A DNA stretch of 41,559 bases, from NCBI GenBank assembly GCA_005800655.1, contig SYEV01000044.1, positions 1-41,559 on the forward strand, in the 5' to 3' direction. The first letter of the stretch is position 1, and each line of letters starts with the position of its first letter. The DNA is from Bacteroidota bacterium (GTDB lineage Bacteria; Bacteroidota; Bacteroidia; Chitinophagales; Chitinophagaceae). Of this stretch, positions 34,538-41,559 are shown one piece after another. The notes below the pieces were generated by a model that saw only the letters and a program-made list of their open reading frames with translations, was not told the DNA's origin and searched no databases. The translations under genes and the position numbers were made by a program.

Positions 34538-34599
34538 AAAATGATATTTTGGATGAATAAAGAAGTATTAATTAAATGATGTTTTTATAGAAGATATTT

Positions 34600-37053
34600 T
34601 TATTGGATTTGCAGTTGTGCCCCTAATGCATAGGTGCTTCCTTGGTCATACATATATTTCAAAGGAAATTTTTCAAGCCGAAATGCTGAATAATCAAATC
34701 TGGATTGTTCAAAAGAAAAAAGCGGGATGAGCGTATTTAAGACATTTCGTATACTCGCGCTAAATCGGATTGTCTGTTTTTTGTTTTTGATGGCAAACGC
34801 ATATTGCTTAGACATAAACACATTAAATACCCATTGATTGGGTAGGTAATTTTCGGATTGAATTAGTTTCCAATTTGCATCATTGTTAATTTGGTTTTTT
34901 AATAAAAAAGAACGTCTAAAATAATTATAATCAATGGACCTTTTCATTGAATAAACGCCTGTAATACCAATTCTACTTGAATAATCAGGCTGGTATTGTA
35001 TTGAAATAGCTTGCACCCATTGCGGATTAGATGTGGCAGGCAGTCCTTGTAATTGAAGTATTCCTGATTCCACTTTGTATAAATCGTTCGACAATCTAAT
35101 TTCATACAAGGGATTATTTGCGATGTAGTAACGACCAAAACTACTCACTGCAGACAATTGTAACGGCCCACCAAATTGTGTTTCCATACCCAACTCAACA
35201 CCTTTATGAATAGTTTGCATTTGCCCTAGCATCCCATACACAAAAGCAAAAAAATGATCATGGTAAAACAGATTTTTTTCACTGGCATTTGCAATGGATT
35301 GCCAAAAAATAGACATATTAATTTTAGTATACACGCCCCTATAAAACAAAGCAAGATCAATGCCGCGATGTAATGCAGGTAAAATAAAACTAGCCGTATA
35401 AGGATGAACAGCAGGATCTATATAAATGTCACTTGAATTTGGGGCATTGGTTTGTTGAAACAAAATTGTTTTTGCATAAAACCGCCCGGAAAACTTATAT
35501 AAATATTGGACCTTCAATCCATAGGAAGGAAATGACAAAACAGAGGACGGCCCCAGTGCTTGCCTAGGGAATAATCCATTTTGATTAAACCCTGTTCGAC
35601 TAAAGCGATTGTTTTCGTATTTAAGAGAAACGCCAAATTCATATTTTGCCATTTGTTTATGGAGTTGCCCCCATAATTGTAATTGCGAATTTTGTAATGC
35701 ATAATCACCTCCCCAACTTTGTCCCACTTTTATTTTTTGGTCTGGCTGCCTAATTTCATTTTGAAAATTAGTCGCAGATCCGTTGTCATCCACCCATCCA
35801 TTATAATTAAGAAAATAATTTCCACCCAACAGGTTTTCAATGACATTATAATTTCTGATGACATCGTTTGCGCCGTGCAAACCAATTTGGCCTGACCATT
35901 CCAAGGGAAATTGGTATTCCAATCGCATAGAAAATCGTATTAACTGAACTTTAGCCACTTTGGCATTAATGATATAAAAGGATTGTTGTGTCGCATTGGA
36001 TTGGTTGATCTTCTCCAAGTGATCAAAGTCAATTTGTAGTGCTTGTGGATTTGACCTGAACCAATCCAATAATTTTTTTCTTACTAAACTATCCTTGCTA
36101 TAACTAGGTAAATATTTATAATAATCTGGTCGCGGATCTAATGTTTTGGTCCAATCCATTTGATATTTTTTTTGCACCCCTATCGCTACACCCATTTGTA
36201 CATGTAGTATTGCTTTTTCTCGCCATTTTTTTTCATACCTAAAATAAGTAACAGGCACATCTCCACTTTTTTGATTCGGATAAAAGGGCTTGCCCTTATA
36301 CCAACCCCAACTTGGATTATAATTACGTTGCGTTGACAAATCAAAGGCCTCACGAACCGATGGCGCAATTTTTCCTTGCGCCACATGATCCCACCAAATT
36401 GTCATTCCAATAGATTGCTCCTGTTTTAATTGCTTGTCCATACTCAATGCAAACCCTGTTAATTTTTTAAAGCCATTGGGAATTAAACCCATGGGCGCTT
36501 GCTGAAAAACGGCATTGAATTGATAGGACCAACGCTGTTTTTTTAGGTGCCCGCTATTCAATTGTAATTGCCCTTCATACACAAAGGAACTATTTGAAAA
36601 CCTTGTTGCTACGGTAACTGCTTTTTTAAAAAAGCGGGTATTCCCTGTTAAATAACTAACCGAGCCAGGATTACCAAAACCCAAGTTTGAATATTCAAAA
36701 TTGGAGACCATATCAATGGAATGAAATGCCTTGTACAAGGCTGCATAACTATTGAAGGAATCCCAATTACCAATTTTACTTTGCCAATTAATTCCATCAA
36801 TAAAACTGCCCCTATTCGACGATTGGCCTCGCGGTACCCAACTAAAAACAAAACCATTAAACTGTGATAAACTATAGATCGGCAAGTAAGATGAAGACAA
36901 TAAAGTAGGCACCCAATTGGCGCTAAATTCTATCAGCGTTTCCCTGTTTTGCAAACCTGTATTTTCTTTGGCCTCTTCCTCCTGTGCCATGATTGGCTGA
37001 TGCAGATAAAGTAAGAAGAGAAAATATAAGATGCGACAAAATCGATGACTCAT
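34600..37053 (-). CDS. TonB-dependent outer-membrane receptor
   Basis: This 817-residue protein begins with a signal peptide (cleavage likely after IMAQ). A plug-like domain follows (about 35-150, with LSQFNGFVFSWVPRGQSS, a degenerate RGxxS..iDGi segment and SFIDGINWQSKIGNWDSF). The remainder alternates aromatic beta-strands and turns, as in a 22-strand barrel (QWVFNVFMSKQYAFAIK and ending YALGAQLQIQ). The N-terminal CarboxypepD_reg domain usual in Bacteroidota receptors is missing. It is upstream of and cotranscribed with the DUF5689 gene and divergent from the secreted nuclease, so it may import a nucleic-acid breakdown product. It would be powered by an ExbB-ExbD complex such as the one encoded at 14.4-15.4 kb. 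The substrate is inferred, not shown. Confidence 0.8.
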   Translation of the reverse strand: MSHRFCRILYFLFLLYLHQPIMAQEEEAKENTGLQNRETLIEFSANWVPTLLSSSYLPIYSLSQFNGFVFSWVPRGQSSNRGSFIDGINWQSKIGNWDSFNSYAALYKAFHSIDMVSNFEYSNLGFGNPGSVSYLTGNTRFFKKAVTVATRFSNSSFVYEGQLQLNSGHLKKQRWSYQFNAVFQQAPMGLIPNGFKKLTGFALSMDKQLKQEQSIGMTIWWDHVAQGKIAPSVREAFDLSTQRNYNPSWGWYKGKPFYPNQKSGDVPVTYFRYEKKWREKAILHVQMGVAIGVQKKYQMDWTKTLDPRPDYYKYLPSYSKDSLVRKKLLDWFRSNPQALQIDFDHLEKINQSNATQQSFYIINAKVAKVQLIRFSMRLEYQFPLEWSGQIGLHGANDVIRNYNVIENLLGGNYFLNYNGWVDDNGSATNFQNEIRQPDQKIKVGQSWGGDYALQNSQLQLWGQLHKQMAKYEFGVSLKYENNRFSRTGFNQNGLFPRQALGPSSVLSFPSYGLKVQYLYKFSGRFYAKTILFQQTNAPNSSDIYIDPAVHPYTASFILPALHRGIDLALFYRGVYTKINMSIFWQSIANASEKNLFYHDHFFAFVYGMLGQMQTIHKGVELGMETQFGGPLQLSAVSSFGRYYIANNPLYEIRLSNDLYKVESGILQLQGLPATSNPQWVQAISIQYQPDYSSRIGITGVYSMKRSIDYNYFRRSFLLKNQINNDANWKLIQSENYLPNQWVFNVFMSKQYAFAIKNKKQTIRFSASIRNVLNTLIPLFSFEQSRFDYSAFRLEKFPLKYMYDQGSTYALGAQLQIQ

Positions 37054-37177
37054 TGATTGGCCTTTTATTGAAAACGCAATATGAATAAATCAAGAAAGCA
37101 AAACATTTCGGTTAATACGCTCATAAATACAAATAAATAAACCTTGTTTGCCCGATTGGAAATGAAAAAACTAAATC

Positions 37178-38353
37178 ATGAAAAAATTAAACTTCCATAA
37201 TCGAGCGTATTGGTTAATGTGCTATCTCCGCTTGCCCCTTTTTATATTTCTCTTCTTACCCATTTTAACAAAAGCACAAAACACAGTATCTGCTAAAGAA
37301 AAGATGTTTATTGTTGGCTTTTATAATTTTGAAAACTATTATGGTACAACTAATCAGTTGAATGTAGCAGACGAAGAATTTTTACCCAATAGCGCGAAGC
37401 AATATAATAGTGTACGCTTTAAAAACAAGTCGGCGCAATTAGCTTCTGTCATTTATGGTATCGGAAAAATAAATAACGCTGATGGAATTTCATTATTAGG
37501 TATTGCAGAAGTTGAAAACAAAATGGTATTAAAAAAACTAGCCGACGAACCAATGATTAAAAAATATAATTACCAGTTTCTTCATTTTGATTCAAAAGAT
37601 AGCAGAGGCATTGATGTCGCGTTAATGTGCCAACCCGCTCACTTTAAACCCTACCAATACCGCAGTTATAGTTTAACTGACGCTACCCACTTTACTACCT
37701 ATGCCACCCGTGATATTTTATATGTTCAAGGGGAACTGGATAAAGCATGGGTACATATATTAGTAAATCATTGGCCTAGTCGGCGCGGAGGGGAAAACGC
37801 TTCCGCAGAAAAAAGGTTCTGGGCCGCAAGGGTTTGTAAAAGAATTATGGATAGTATTGAAAACCGAGACCCCAAAGCGAAATTCATCGTCATGGGTGAC
37901 TTTAATGACAACCCCAATAACAAAAGTTTGAAACACCTAAAAATGTACAACCCCTTTTTAAAATTATTTAATAGGGGGCTGGGAAGTATGGCTTATCGGG
38001 ATAGTTGGAGTTTATTTGATCAGATTTTATTGAATGCCAATTGGCGGATGGAAAAGGAAAAAACTGGACACAGCTCTAAAATTGCGACAGCGACTCGCCT
38101 TTCCCAAACAGGTGTAGCCAATATCAATAGCTACAATTCTACGAATACACCCCCTGGCGCATATAGTAATTTTGAACTAATATATTGTAAATCAATGATA
38201 TATAGAAGTTCAGCCTTAACCGAGCAGCACGGAAAATACCAGGGCTACCCCAAAAGAACCTGGAATGGGGATCAATTTAACGGCGGTTATAGCGATCACT
38301 ATCCAGCAGTCATAATTTTTAAGGCAAAAAATGACGAAAAACCTTTAAAATAG
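37178..38353 (+). CDS. secreted endonuclease/exonuclease/phosphatase-family enzyme
   Basis: The 391-residue protein starts with a signal peptide (core LPLFIFLFLPILTKAQ, likely cut after KAQ). The EEP catalytic fold follows: VGFYNFENYYG, LLGIAEVENKMVLKKL (metal-binding Glu), SRGIDVALM, VNHWPSRRGGENASAEKR, VMGDFNDNPNN and the terminal GGYSDHYPAVI with the Asp-His pair. All catalytic positions are present, so it should be an active Mg-dependent phosphodiesterase, probably an extracellular or periplasmic nuclease. It is divergent from the receptor gene, with 124 bp between them. Its stop overlaps the region of the rpsF promoter. DNase versus phosphoesterase specificity cannot be read. Confidence 0.88.
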   Translation: MKKLNFHNRAYWLMCYLRLPLFIFLFLPILTKAQNTVSAKEKMFIVGFYNFENYYGTTNQLNVADEEFLPNSAKQYNSVRFKNKSAQLASVIYGIGKINNADGISLLGIAEVENKMVLKKLADEPMIKKYNYQFLHFDSKDSRGIDVALMCQPAHFKPYQYRSYSLTDATHFTTYATRDILYVQGELDKAWVHILVNHWPSRRGGENASAEKRFWAARVCKRIMDSIENRDPKAKFIVMGDFNDNPNNKSLKHLKMYNPFLKLFNRGLGSMAYRDSWSLFDQILLNANWRMEKEKTGHSSKIATATRLSQTGVANINSYNSTNTPPGAYSNFELIYCKSMIYRSSALTEQHGKYQGYPKRTWNGDQFNGGYSDHYPAVIIFKAKNDEKPLK

Positions 38354-38355
38354 CC

Positions 38356-38363
38356 TACCTTCG
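38356..38363 (+). promoter_or_regulatory. -7 box (TACCTTCG) for the rpsF operon
   Basis: One base off TAnnTTTG, directly after the nuclease stop codon. It would give a leader of about 80 nt that can fold as described for 38367-38419. Confidence 0.4.
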
Positions 38364-38366
38364 CAC

Positions 38367-38419
38367 TCCCAAATCTGTTTTGGCAGATTCGTTCTGAGTA
38401 ATCGGAATGTCCACTGGGA
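38367..38419 (+). promoter_or_regulatory. possible three-way-junction leader of rpsF
   Basis: Three helices nest neatly: TCCCA (38367-38371) with TGGGA (38415-38419), AATCTG (38372-38377) with CAGATT (38384-38389), and CGTTC (38390-38394) with GAATG (38405-38409). The first and second helix stack without a gap. Leaders that bind the S6:S18 complex are known before rpsF in other bacteria; whether this is one is untested, and I do not see the CCG I associate with that motif. Confidence 0.45.
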
Positions 38420-38451
38420 AAAACCAATTATTTAACCAATAAATTCAAGTA

Positions 38452-38805
38452 ATGAACAATTACGAATTAATGGTGATTTTTACACCGGTTTTATCTGAAG
38501 ATGATTTTAAATCAGCTCAGAAAAAATACCAAGACTTCATCAAAGAAAATGGTGGGTCTACAGTAGCCTCAAATCCTTGGGGTTTAAAATCACTTGCTTA
38601 TCCAATCGATAAGAAAACTACTGGTATCTACTGGATACTAGAATTTACTGCTCCTTCGACAGTAAATGAAAAATTGAAAATTCAATTTTTACGTGACGAG
38701 CAAATTATGCGTCACATGATTACCAAACTTGACAAGTACGCAGTTGAGTATAACCACATTAAGAGAAACGGCGGTTTCCCTGTTCACAAAGCAGTTGAGG
38801 CTTAA
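38452..38805 (+). CDS. rpsF: 30S ribosomal protein S6
   Basis: S6 binds S18 on the 30S platform. The 117-residue protein shows MNNYELMVIFTPVLSEDDF, NPWGLKSLAYPIDKKTTGIYWILEF and FLRDEQIMRHMITKLDKYA, all characteristic. The C-terminal tail (YNHIKRNGGFPVHKAVEA) is a short extension. It is the first gene of rpsF-rpsR-rplI, with the next start 16 bp downstream. The leader upstream can fold (see 38367-38419), so autoregulation is possible. Confidence 0.97.
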   Translation: MNNYELMVIFTPVLSEDDFKSAQKKYQDFIKENGGSTVASNPWGLKSLAYPIDKKTTGIYWILEFTAPSTVNEKLKIQFLRDEQIMRHMITKLDKYAVEYNHIKRNGGFPVHKAVEA

Positions 38806-38821
38806 TTAAATTTTTACCAAC

Positions 38822-39085
38822 ATGGCAAAGAATGAAATAAAATACCTTACCGCGATAAAGCAGGAAAAACCTAAGAAGAAATTCTGTCGTTTTAAAAAGT
38901 ATGGTATCAAGTATGTCGATTACAAAGACATCGATTTTTTAAAGAAATTTTTAAATGAACAAGGTAAAATGTTACCGCGTCGTTTAAGCGGTAATTCATT
39001 AAAGTACCAACGCAAGGTGGCTGACGCTATTAAGAAGTCACGCCAAATGGCATTGTTACCTTATGTAACTGATTTATTCAAATAG
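38822..39085 (+). CDS. rpsR: 30S ribosomal protein S18
   Basis: S18 forms a heterodimer with S6. The 87-residue protein has [26 protein letters not shown], then [34 protein letters not shown], the canonical S18 core. It follows rpsF by 16 bp. A single Cys (CRF) is present. The spacer to rplI is unusually long at 96 bp. Confidence 0.97.
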   Translation: MAKNEIKYLTAIKQEKPKKKFCRFKKYGIKYVDYKDIDFLKKFLNEQGKMLPRRLSGNSLKYQRKVADAIKKSRQMALLPYVTDLFK

Positions 39086-39111
39086 ACAACAATTAGTAAA
39101 CCATCCCTAAT

Positions 39112-39138
39112 CTCGTATATTAAAAATATATTGGCGAG
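39112..39138 (+). other. hairpin in the rpsR-rplI spacer
   Basis: TATATT (39116-39121) pairs with AATATA (39125-39130) around AAA, and CTCG (39112-39115) pairs with CGAG (39135-39138), leaving a TTGG bulge on the 3' side. No T-run follows, so it is not an obvious terminator. It could be an mRNA processing or translation-control element. Confidence 0.4.
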
Positions 39139-39181
39139 TGACAGCAAATAAAGCTGGGCTCTTGGGAACTAAAAAAAATGT

Positions 39182-39631
39182 ATGCAAATTATATTAATCA
39201 AAGACGTAGATAATTTAGGAGGCAAGGACGAATTAGTAACTGTTAAAAACGGTTATGCGCGTAACTTCTTATTCCCTACTAAACAAGCGGTTGAGGCAAA
39301 CACTTCTAATTTAAAACAATTGGAAGAGCGTTTAAAAGCAAAAGCAAAGAAAGAAGCTGCAATGTTAGCCGAGATTACAAAAGTAATTTCAGTATTAACT
39401 TCATCTCCGATCAAGCTGACTGCTAAAACAGGAACCTCAAATAAAATATTTGGTACCATCACCTCATTACAAGTAACACGTGCAATTCGTGAACAAAAAG
39501 GATACGAAATTGATAGAAGACGTATTAGCTTACCAGAGGAAATCAAAGAATTAGGAAGCTACAAAGCAACTATTGACTTTGGAAATGGACAAAATACTGA
39601 AGTAGATATTGAGATTGGTGCTGAGGCTTAA
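39182..39631 (+). CDS. rplI: 50S ribosomal protein L9
   Basis: L9 bridges 23S rRNA domain V and the next ribosome. The 149-residue protein has the N-terminal domain MQIILIKDVDNLGGKDELV and VKNGYARNFLFPTKQA, a long central helix (about 40-75, LKQLEERLKAKAKKEAAML) and a C-terminal domain with KIFGTITSLQVTRAI and RRRISLPEEIKELGSY. The ATG at 39182 is right; the ATG 4 bases earlier is in another frame. The gene is followed by a very strong terminator. Confidence 0.97.
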   Translation: MQIILIKDVDNLGGKDELVTVKNGYARNFLFPTKQAVEANTSNLKQLEERLKAKAKKEAAMLAEITKVISVLTSSPIKLTAKTGTSNKIFGTITSLQVTRAIREQKGYEIDRRRISLPEEIKELGSYKATIDFGNGQNTEVDIEIGAEA

Positions 39632-39677
39632 TTGCCCCCAACCCCAATTTCCAGCCTAAAATGAACTTCATTTAAGG

Positions 39678-39717
39678 CCAAAAAAGCCTTCCCATACCCT
39701 TGGGAAGGCTTTTTTGG
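39678..39717 (+). terminator. strong intrinsic terminator of the rpsF-rpsR-rplI operon
   Basis: CCAAAAAAGCCTTCCC (39678-39693) pairs perfectly with GGGAAGGCTTTTTTGG (39702-39717), 16 bp, with an 8-nt loop. The T6 tract lies within the 3' arm. Confidence 0.9.
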
Positions 39718-39790
39718 GGTTATTTATGCCCAATCGGGGATAAATATTTTTAAAAAAAGCCCTAAAAGTGATATTTGTATTAAATAGTCC

Positions 39791-39798
39791 TATCTTTG
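39791..39798 (+). promoter_or_regulatory. -7 box (TATCTTTG) for the RRM protein
   Basis: An exact consensus match 61 nt before the ATG at 39860, giving one of the longer leaders in the window (about 55 nt). A TTTG lies 13 nt upstream (39774-39777), too close for a standard -33 box. Confidence 0.55.
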
Positions 39799-39859
39799 GT
39801 GTCTCCAATTCTAGAAGTATTTTTTAGCGTTGGTATTAGATCACTTAATTTAAAAGAAC

Positions 39860-40252
39860 ATGAACATTTATGTTGGAAATCTTAGCTGGAATATGACTAG
39901 CGAAGATCTTGAGAACTTGTTTACTCCGTTTGGAGCAGTAGCAAGTGCAAAAATTGTAACAGACAAATTTAACAACAACAGAAGCAAAGGCTTCGGTTTT
40001 GTTGAAATGGCTAATGATGATGAAGCTCGCGCAGCTATCAGTCAACTTCACGACACAGAAATGTTGGGTCGTAACATAGTAGTTAACGAGTCAACTCCAC
40101 GTCCTGAAGGCGAAAGAACCTTCAAGAAGAAGCCTTATGGCGCAGGTGGCGGTGGTGGATTCAATCGCGGTGGATCCGGTGGATCTGGCGGCGGTGGAGG
40201 ATACAACCGTGATCGCGGTGGTAATGGCGGTGGTGAATACAACAGATATTAA
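39860..40252 (+). CDS. RNA-recognition-motif protein with glycine-rich tail
   Basis: This 130-residue protein has one RRM: RNP2 IYVGNLSWNM (3-12) and RNP1 KGFGFVEM (43-50), with the rest of the fold ending at NIVVNESTPRP (about 82). The tail (about 97-130) consists of Gly runs with Arg, Tyr and Asn (GGYNRDRGG type). Such proteins are common in Bacteroidota and cyanobacteria and bind RNA, often in cold response or as global post-transcriptional binders. It is a monocistronic gene with its own promoter, a leader of about 55 nt and a strong terminator. Confidence 0.93.
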   Translation: MNIYVGNLSWNMTSEDLENLFTPFGAVASAKIVTDKFNNNRSKGFGFVEMANDDEARAAISQLHDTEMLGRNIVVNESTPRPEGERTFKKKPYGAGGGGGFNRGGSGGSGGGGGYNRDRGGNGGGEYNRY

Positions 40253-40270
40253 TCAACCTCGTTGCAATAC

Positions 40271-40305
40271 AATCCCGTTCCGAATTTCGGAACGGGATTT
40301 TTTTT
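40271..40305 (+). terminator. intrinsic terminator of the RRM gene
   Basis: AATCCCGTTCCG (40271-40282) and CGGAACGGGATT (40288-40299) form a perfect 12-bp stem with a 5-nt loop, followed by an eight-base T-run to 40305. Confidence 0.92.
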
Positions 40306-40341
40306 GTTCTGTACTTTTTAATAATTAGCTAATTTTAATAC

Positions 40342-41088
40342 ATGGAAAAGAAATACTGGGAAAAGATAGCCCCCAATTATGAGACAGAAATTTTTGATGT
40401 TTTACATAATGACAAATCAGGTAAAATTGTAAAGGCGATACACCAGTTTGCCAATAAGAAAAAATCGGTGATTGATATTGGCTGTGCGGTAGGCAAATGG
40501 ATGCCAGTATTGGCACCCATCTTTAAAACCGTTAAGGCTATTGACATATCAGCAAAAAATTTAGCCATCGCTGAAAAAAAATACAAAAAGTACGATAATA
40601 TAAGCTACGAGTGCGTTGACATGTCCGCTGCAAAACTAAAACCGCAGAAATATGATAGCGCTATTTGTATAAATGCGATATTAACGGAATCCTTAAAAAA
40701 GAGAGATCTGTTTTTTAAACACATGTCCAGCTTTATCAAAAAAGGCGGAGACTTAGTGCTCGTGGTACCTTCACTAGAATCAAAATTATTTAGTCATATC
40801 ATTGCGAATAAGTGGAATGTAGATGATGCAAAAAAAGATATCACACCAACTGGCAAGAGAGCAATAAGTCAAATACGATTTATCAAAGATGGCGTAACCG
40901 ATATTGATGATGTACCCACCAAACATTTTTTAAAAGAGGAATTAGAATTACTCTTAACCTTAGCAGGTTTCGAACTTGAAAAAATAGAAAAGATAAAATA
41001 CAAATGGTCTACTGAATTTCATAAACCACCTAGCTGGTTAAAGCATCCACAACCCTGGGATTGGATGGTGAAAGCAAAAAAGAAATAA
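40342..41088 (+). CDS. class I SAM-dependent methyltransferase
   Basis: The 248-residue protein has a class I methyltransferase fold: WEKIAPNYETEIFDVL (a typical entry helix), SAM loop VIDIGCAVGKWMPVLAPI, acidic strand end VKAIDISAKNLAIAEKKYKK, and a motif-IV-like YDSAICINAILTESL. Then SSFIKKGGDLVLVVPSLESKL matches the sixth strand region. The C-terminal part (about 185-248) ends HPQPWDWMVKAKKK. The substrate is unknown; UbiE-like or small-molecule methylation fits equally. It is a single gene with a terminator after it, convergent with the rRNA operon. Confidence 0.8.
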   Translation: MEKKYWEKIAPNYETEIFDVLHNDKSGKIVKAIHQFANKKKSVIDIGCAVGKWMPVLAPIFKTVKAIDISAKNLAIAEKKYKKYDNISYECVDMSAAKLKPQKYDSAICINAILTESLKKRDLFFKHMSSFIKKGGDLVLVVPSLESKLFSHIIANKWNVDDAKKDITPTGKRAISQIRFIKDGVTDIDDVPTKHFLKEELELLLTLAGFELEKIEKIKYKWSTEFHKPPSWLKHPQPWDWMVKAKKK

Positions 41089-41158
41089 GCACTGCTGAAG
41101 AATAGATTTCAATTTCATCAGATTTAAAAATAATGCTAATAATAGCGCTACAAGATTT

Positions 41159-41188
41159 AAAAGTCAACATGTCCTGTTGGCTTTTTTT
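41159..41188 (+). terminator. intrinsic terminator of the methyltransferase gene
   Basis: AAAAGTCAACA (41159-41169) pairs with TGTTGGCTTTT (41175-41185) with one G-T pair, followed by T-run to 41188. It lies 70 bp after the stop. Confidence 0.8.
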
Positions 41189-41227
41189 ATTTCATAGAAG
41201 AAATGGCAATTTCCTTGAGGTAGGGGC

Positions 41228-41259
41228 AAAAAAAATCCCCTGAAATTAATCAGAGGATT
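41228..41259 (-). terminator. rRNA operon terminator downstream of 5S
   Basis: On the minus strand AATCCTCTGA pairs with TCAGGGGATT (41250-41259 with 41234-41243, one G-T pair) around a 6-nt loop and runs into eight T residues (41228-41235). It lies 11 bp past the 5S 3' end. Confidence 0.85.
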
Positions 41260-41269
41260 CTTTAATAAA

Positions 41270-41380
<111 letters not shown>

Positions 41381-41388
41381 GACGGCAA

Positions 41389-41428
41389 TTTTATCGGATG
41401 TTTAGTCATGACAACTAAACTGATAAAA
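41389..41428 (-). other. stem in the 23S-5S spacer
   Basis: TTTTATC (41389-41395) pairs with GATAAAA (41422-41428) and GTTTAGT (41400-41406) pairs with ACTAAAC (41414-41420), an extended 14-bp hairpin with a small internal loop. It probably guides processing of the rRNA precursor between 23S and 5S. Confidence 0.6.
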
Positions 41429-41475
41429 CAATAAATTACATATTGGAGTGAAATCGATAACAGAAAAAAAAAATA

Positions 41476-41559
41476 AAGCTTACGGGCAATTAGTACTACT
41501 CGACTTTGCTATTACTAGCTTTACATCTATAGCCTATCAACGTCATAGTCTTTGACGAC
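41476..41559 (-). rRNA. rrl: 23S ribosomal RNA, 3' end (continues beyond the window)
   Basis: The minus strand reads GACTATGACGTTGATAGGCT near the edge, then AAAGTCGAGTAGTACTAATT and CCCGTAAGCTT, the conserved 3' end of Bacteroidota 23S rRNA. The mature end is estimated near 41476. The bulk of 23S, and presumably 16S, lies to the right. Confidence 0.92.

Noticed and set aside
41089-41269. tRNA or other small RNA near the rRNA operon.
   Set aside because: The region holds only two terminators; no cloverleaf or T-loop sequence GTTCGA was found there.

Overview
The window is AT-rich, densely packed chromosomal DNA from a member of the Bacteroidota, most likely a Chitinophagaceae-like (Chitinophagales) bacterium. 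This rests on several signs: promoter boxes of the Bacteroidota type TAnnTTTG in front of many genes, no convincing Shine-Dalgarno sequences, a long-form IspH, a TonB-dependent receptor beside a DUF5689 protein, a carboxypeptidase-regulatory-like envelope protein, a glycine-rich RRM protein, and Bacteroidota-like 5S/23S sequence at the right edge. I see no insertion sequence, phage, tRNA or CRISPR array. No gene-free stretch exceeds about 300 bases.

Layout. 1-5.4 kb: a deoxynucleoside kinase cut by the left edge, an MFS exporter, a YkgJ-type cysteine-cluster protein and the P-protein of the glycine cleavage system (gcvP). 5.4-11.2 kb: a small HTH-like protein, an ABC-F ATPase, ispH, cmk and an Mrp-type Fe-S carrier ATPase. 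11.3-18.3 kb: an exported carboxypeptidase-regulatory-like protein with 3-hydroxyacyl-CoA dehydrogenase, a YigZ/IMPACT protein, prmC, an ExbB-ExbD proton channel pair, peptidase T, an FKBP-type prolyl isomerase and fmt. 18.4-25.5 kb is a long minus-strand block: SDR, proline dehydrogenase, thyA, folA, an O-methyltransferase-like protein, an RsmF-like rRNA methyltransferase, a Lys-rich RlpA-like protein and a rhodanese-thioredoxin lipoprotein. 25.6-33.6 kb: dipeptide epimerase, acyl-CoA thioesterase, PlsC-like acyltransferase, HxpB-like phosphatase, polyprenyl diphosphate synthase, recJ and htpG.

33.7-38.4 kb is the most accessory-looking part: a DUF5689 lipoprotein whose signal peptide is out of frame, a TonB-dependent receptor, and a divergent secreted endonuclease/exonuclease/phosphatase enzyme. 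Together they look like an outer-surface nucleic-acid or phosphoester scavenging locus. 38.4-41.6 kb: the rpsF-rpsR-rplI ribosomal protein operon with a potentially structured leader, the RRM protein, a SAM methyltransferase, and the 3' end of an rRNA operon (5S and the tail of 23S) on the minus strand.

Most genes are housekeeping. The observations most worth a second look are the frameshift at a T6 run in the DUF5689 lipoprotein, the nuclease/receptor locus around it, five genes whose promoter box lies exactly 4 nt from the start codon (predicted leaderless mRNAs), a possible three-way-junction leader before rpsF, and an SDR that lacks the catalytic serine. All assignments come from reading the sequence and remembered family motifs; no database search was run.
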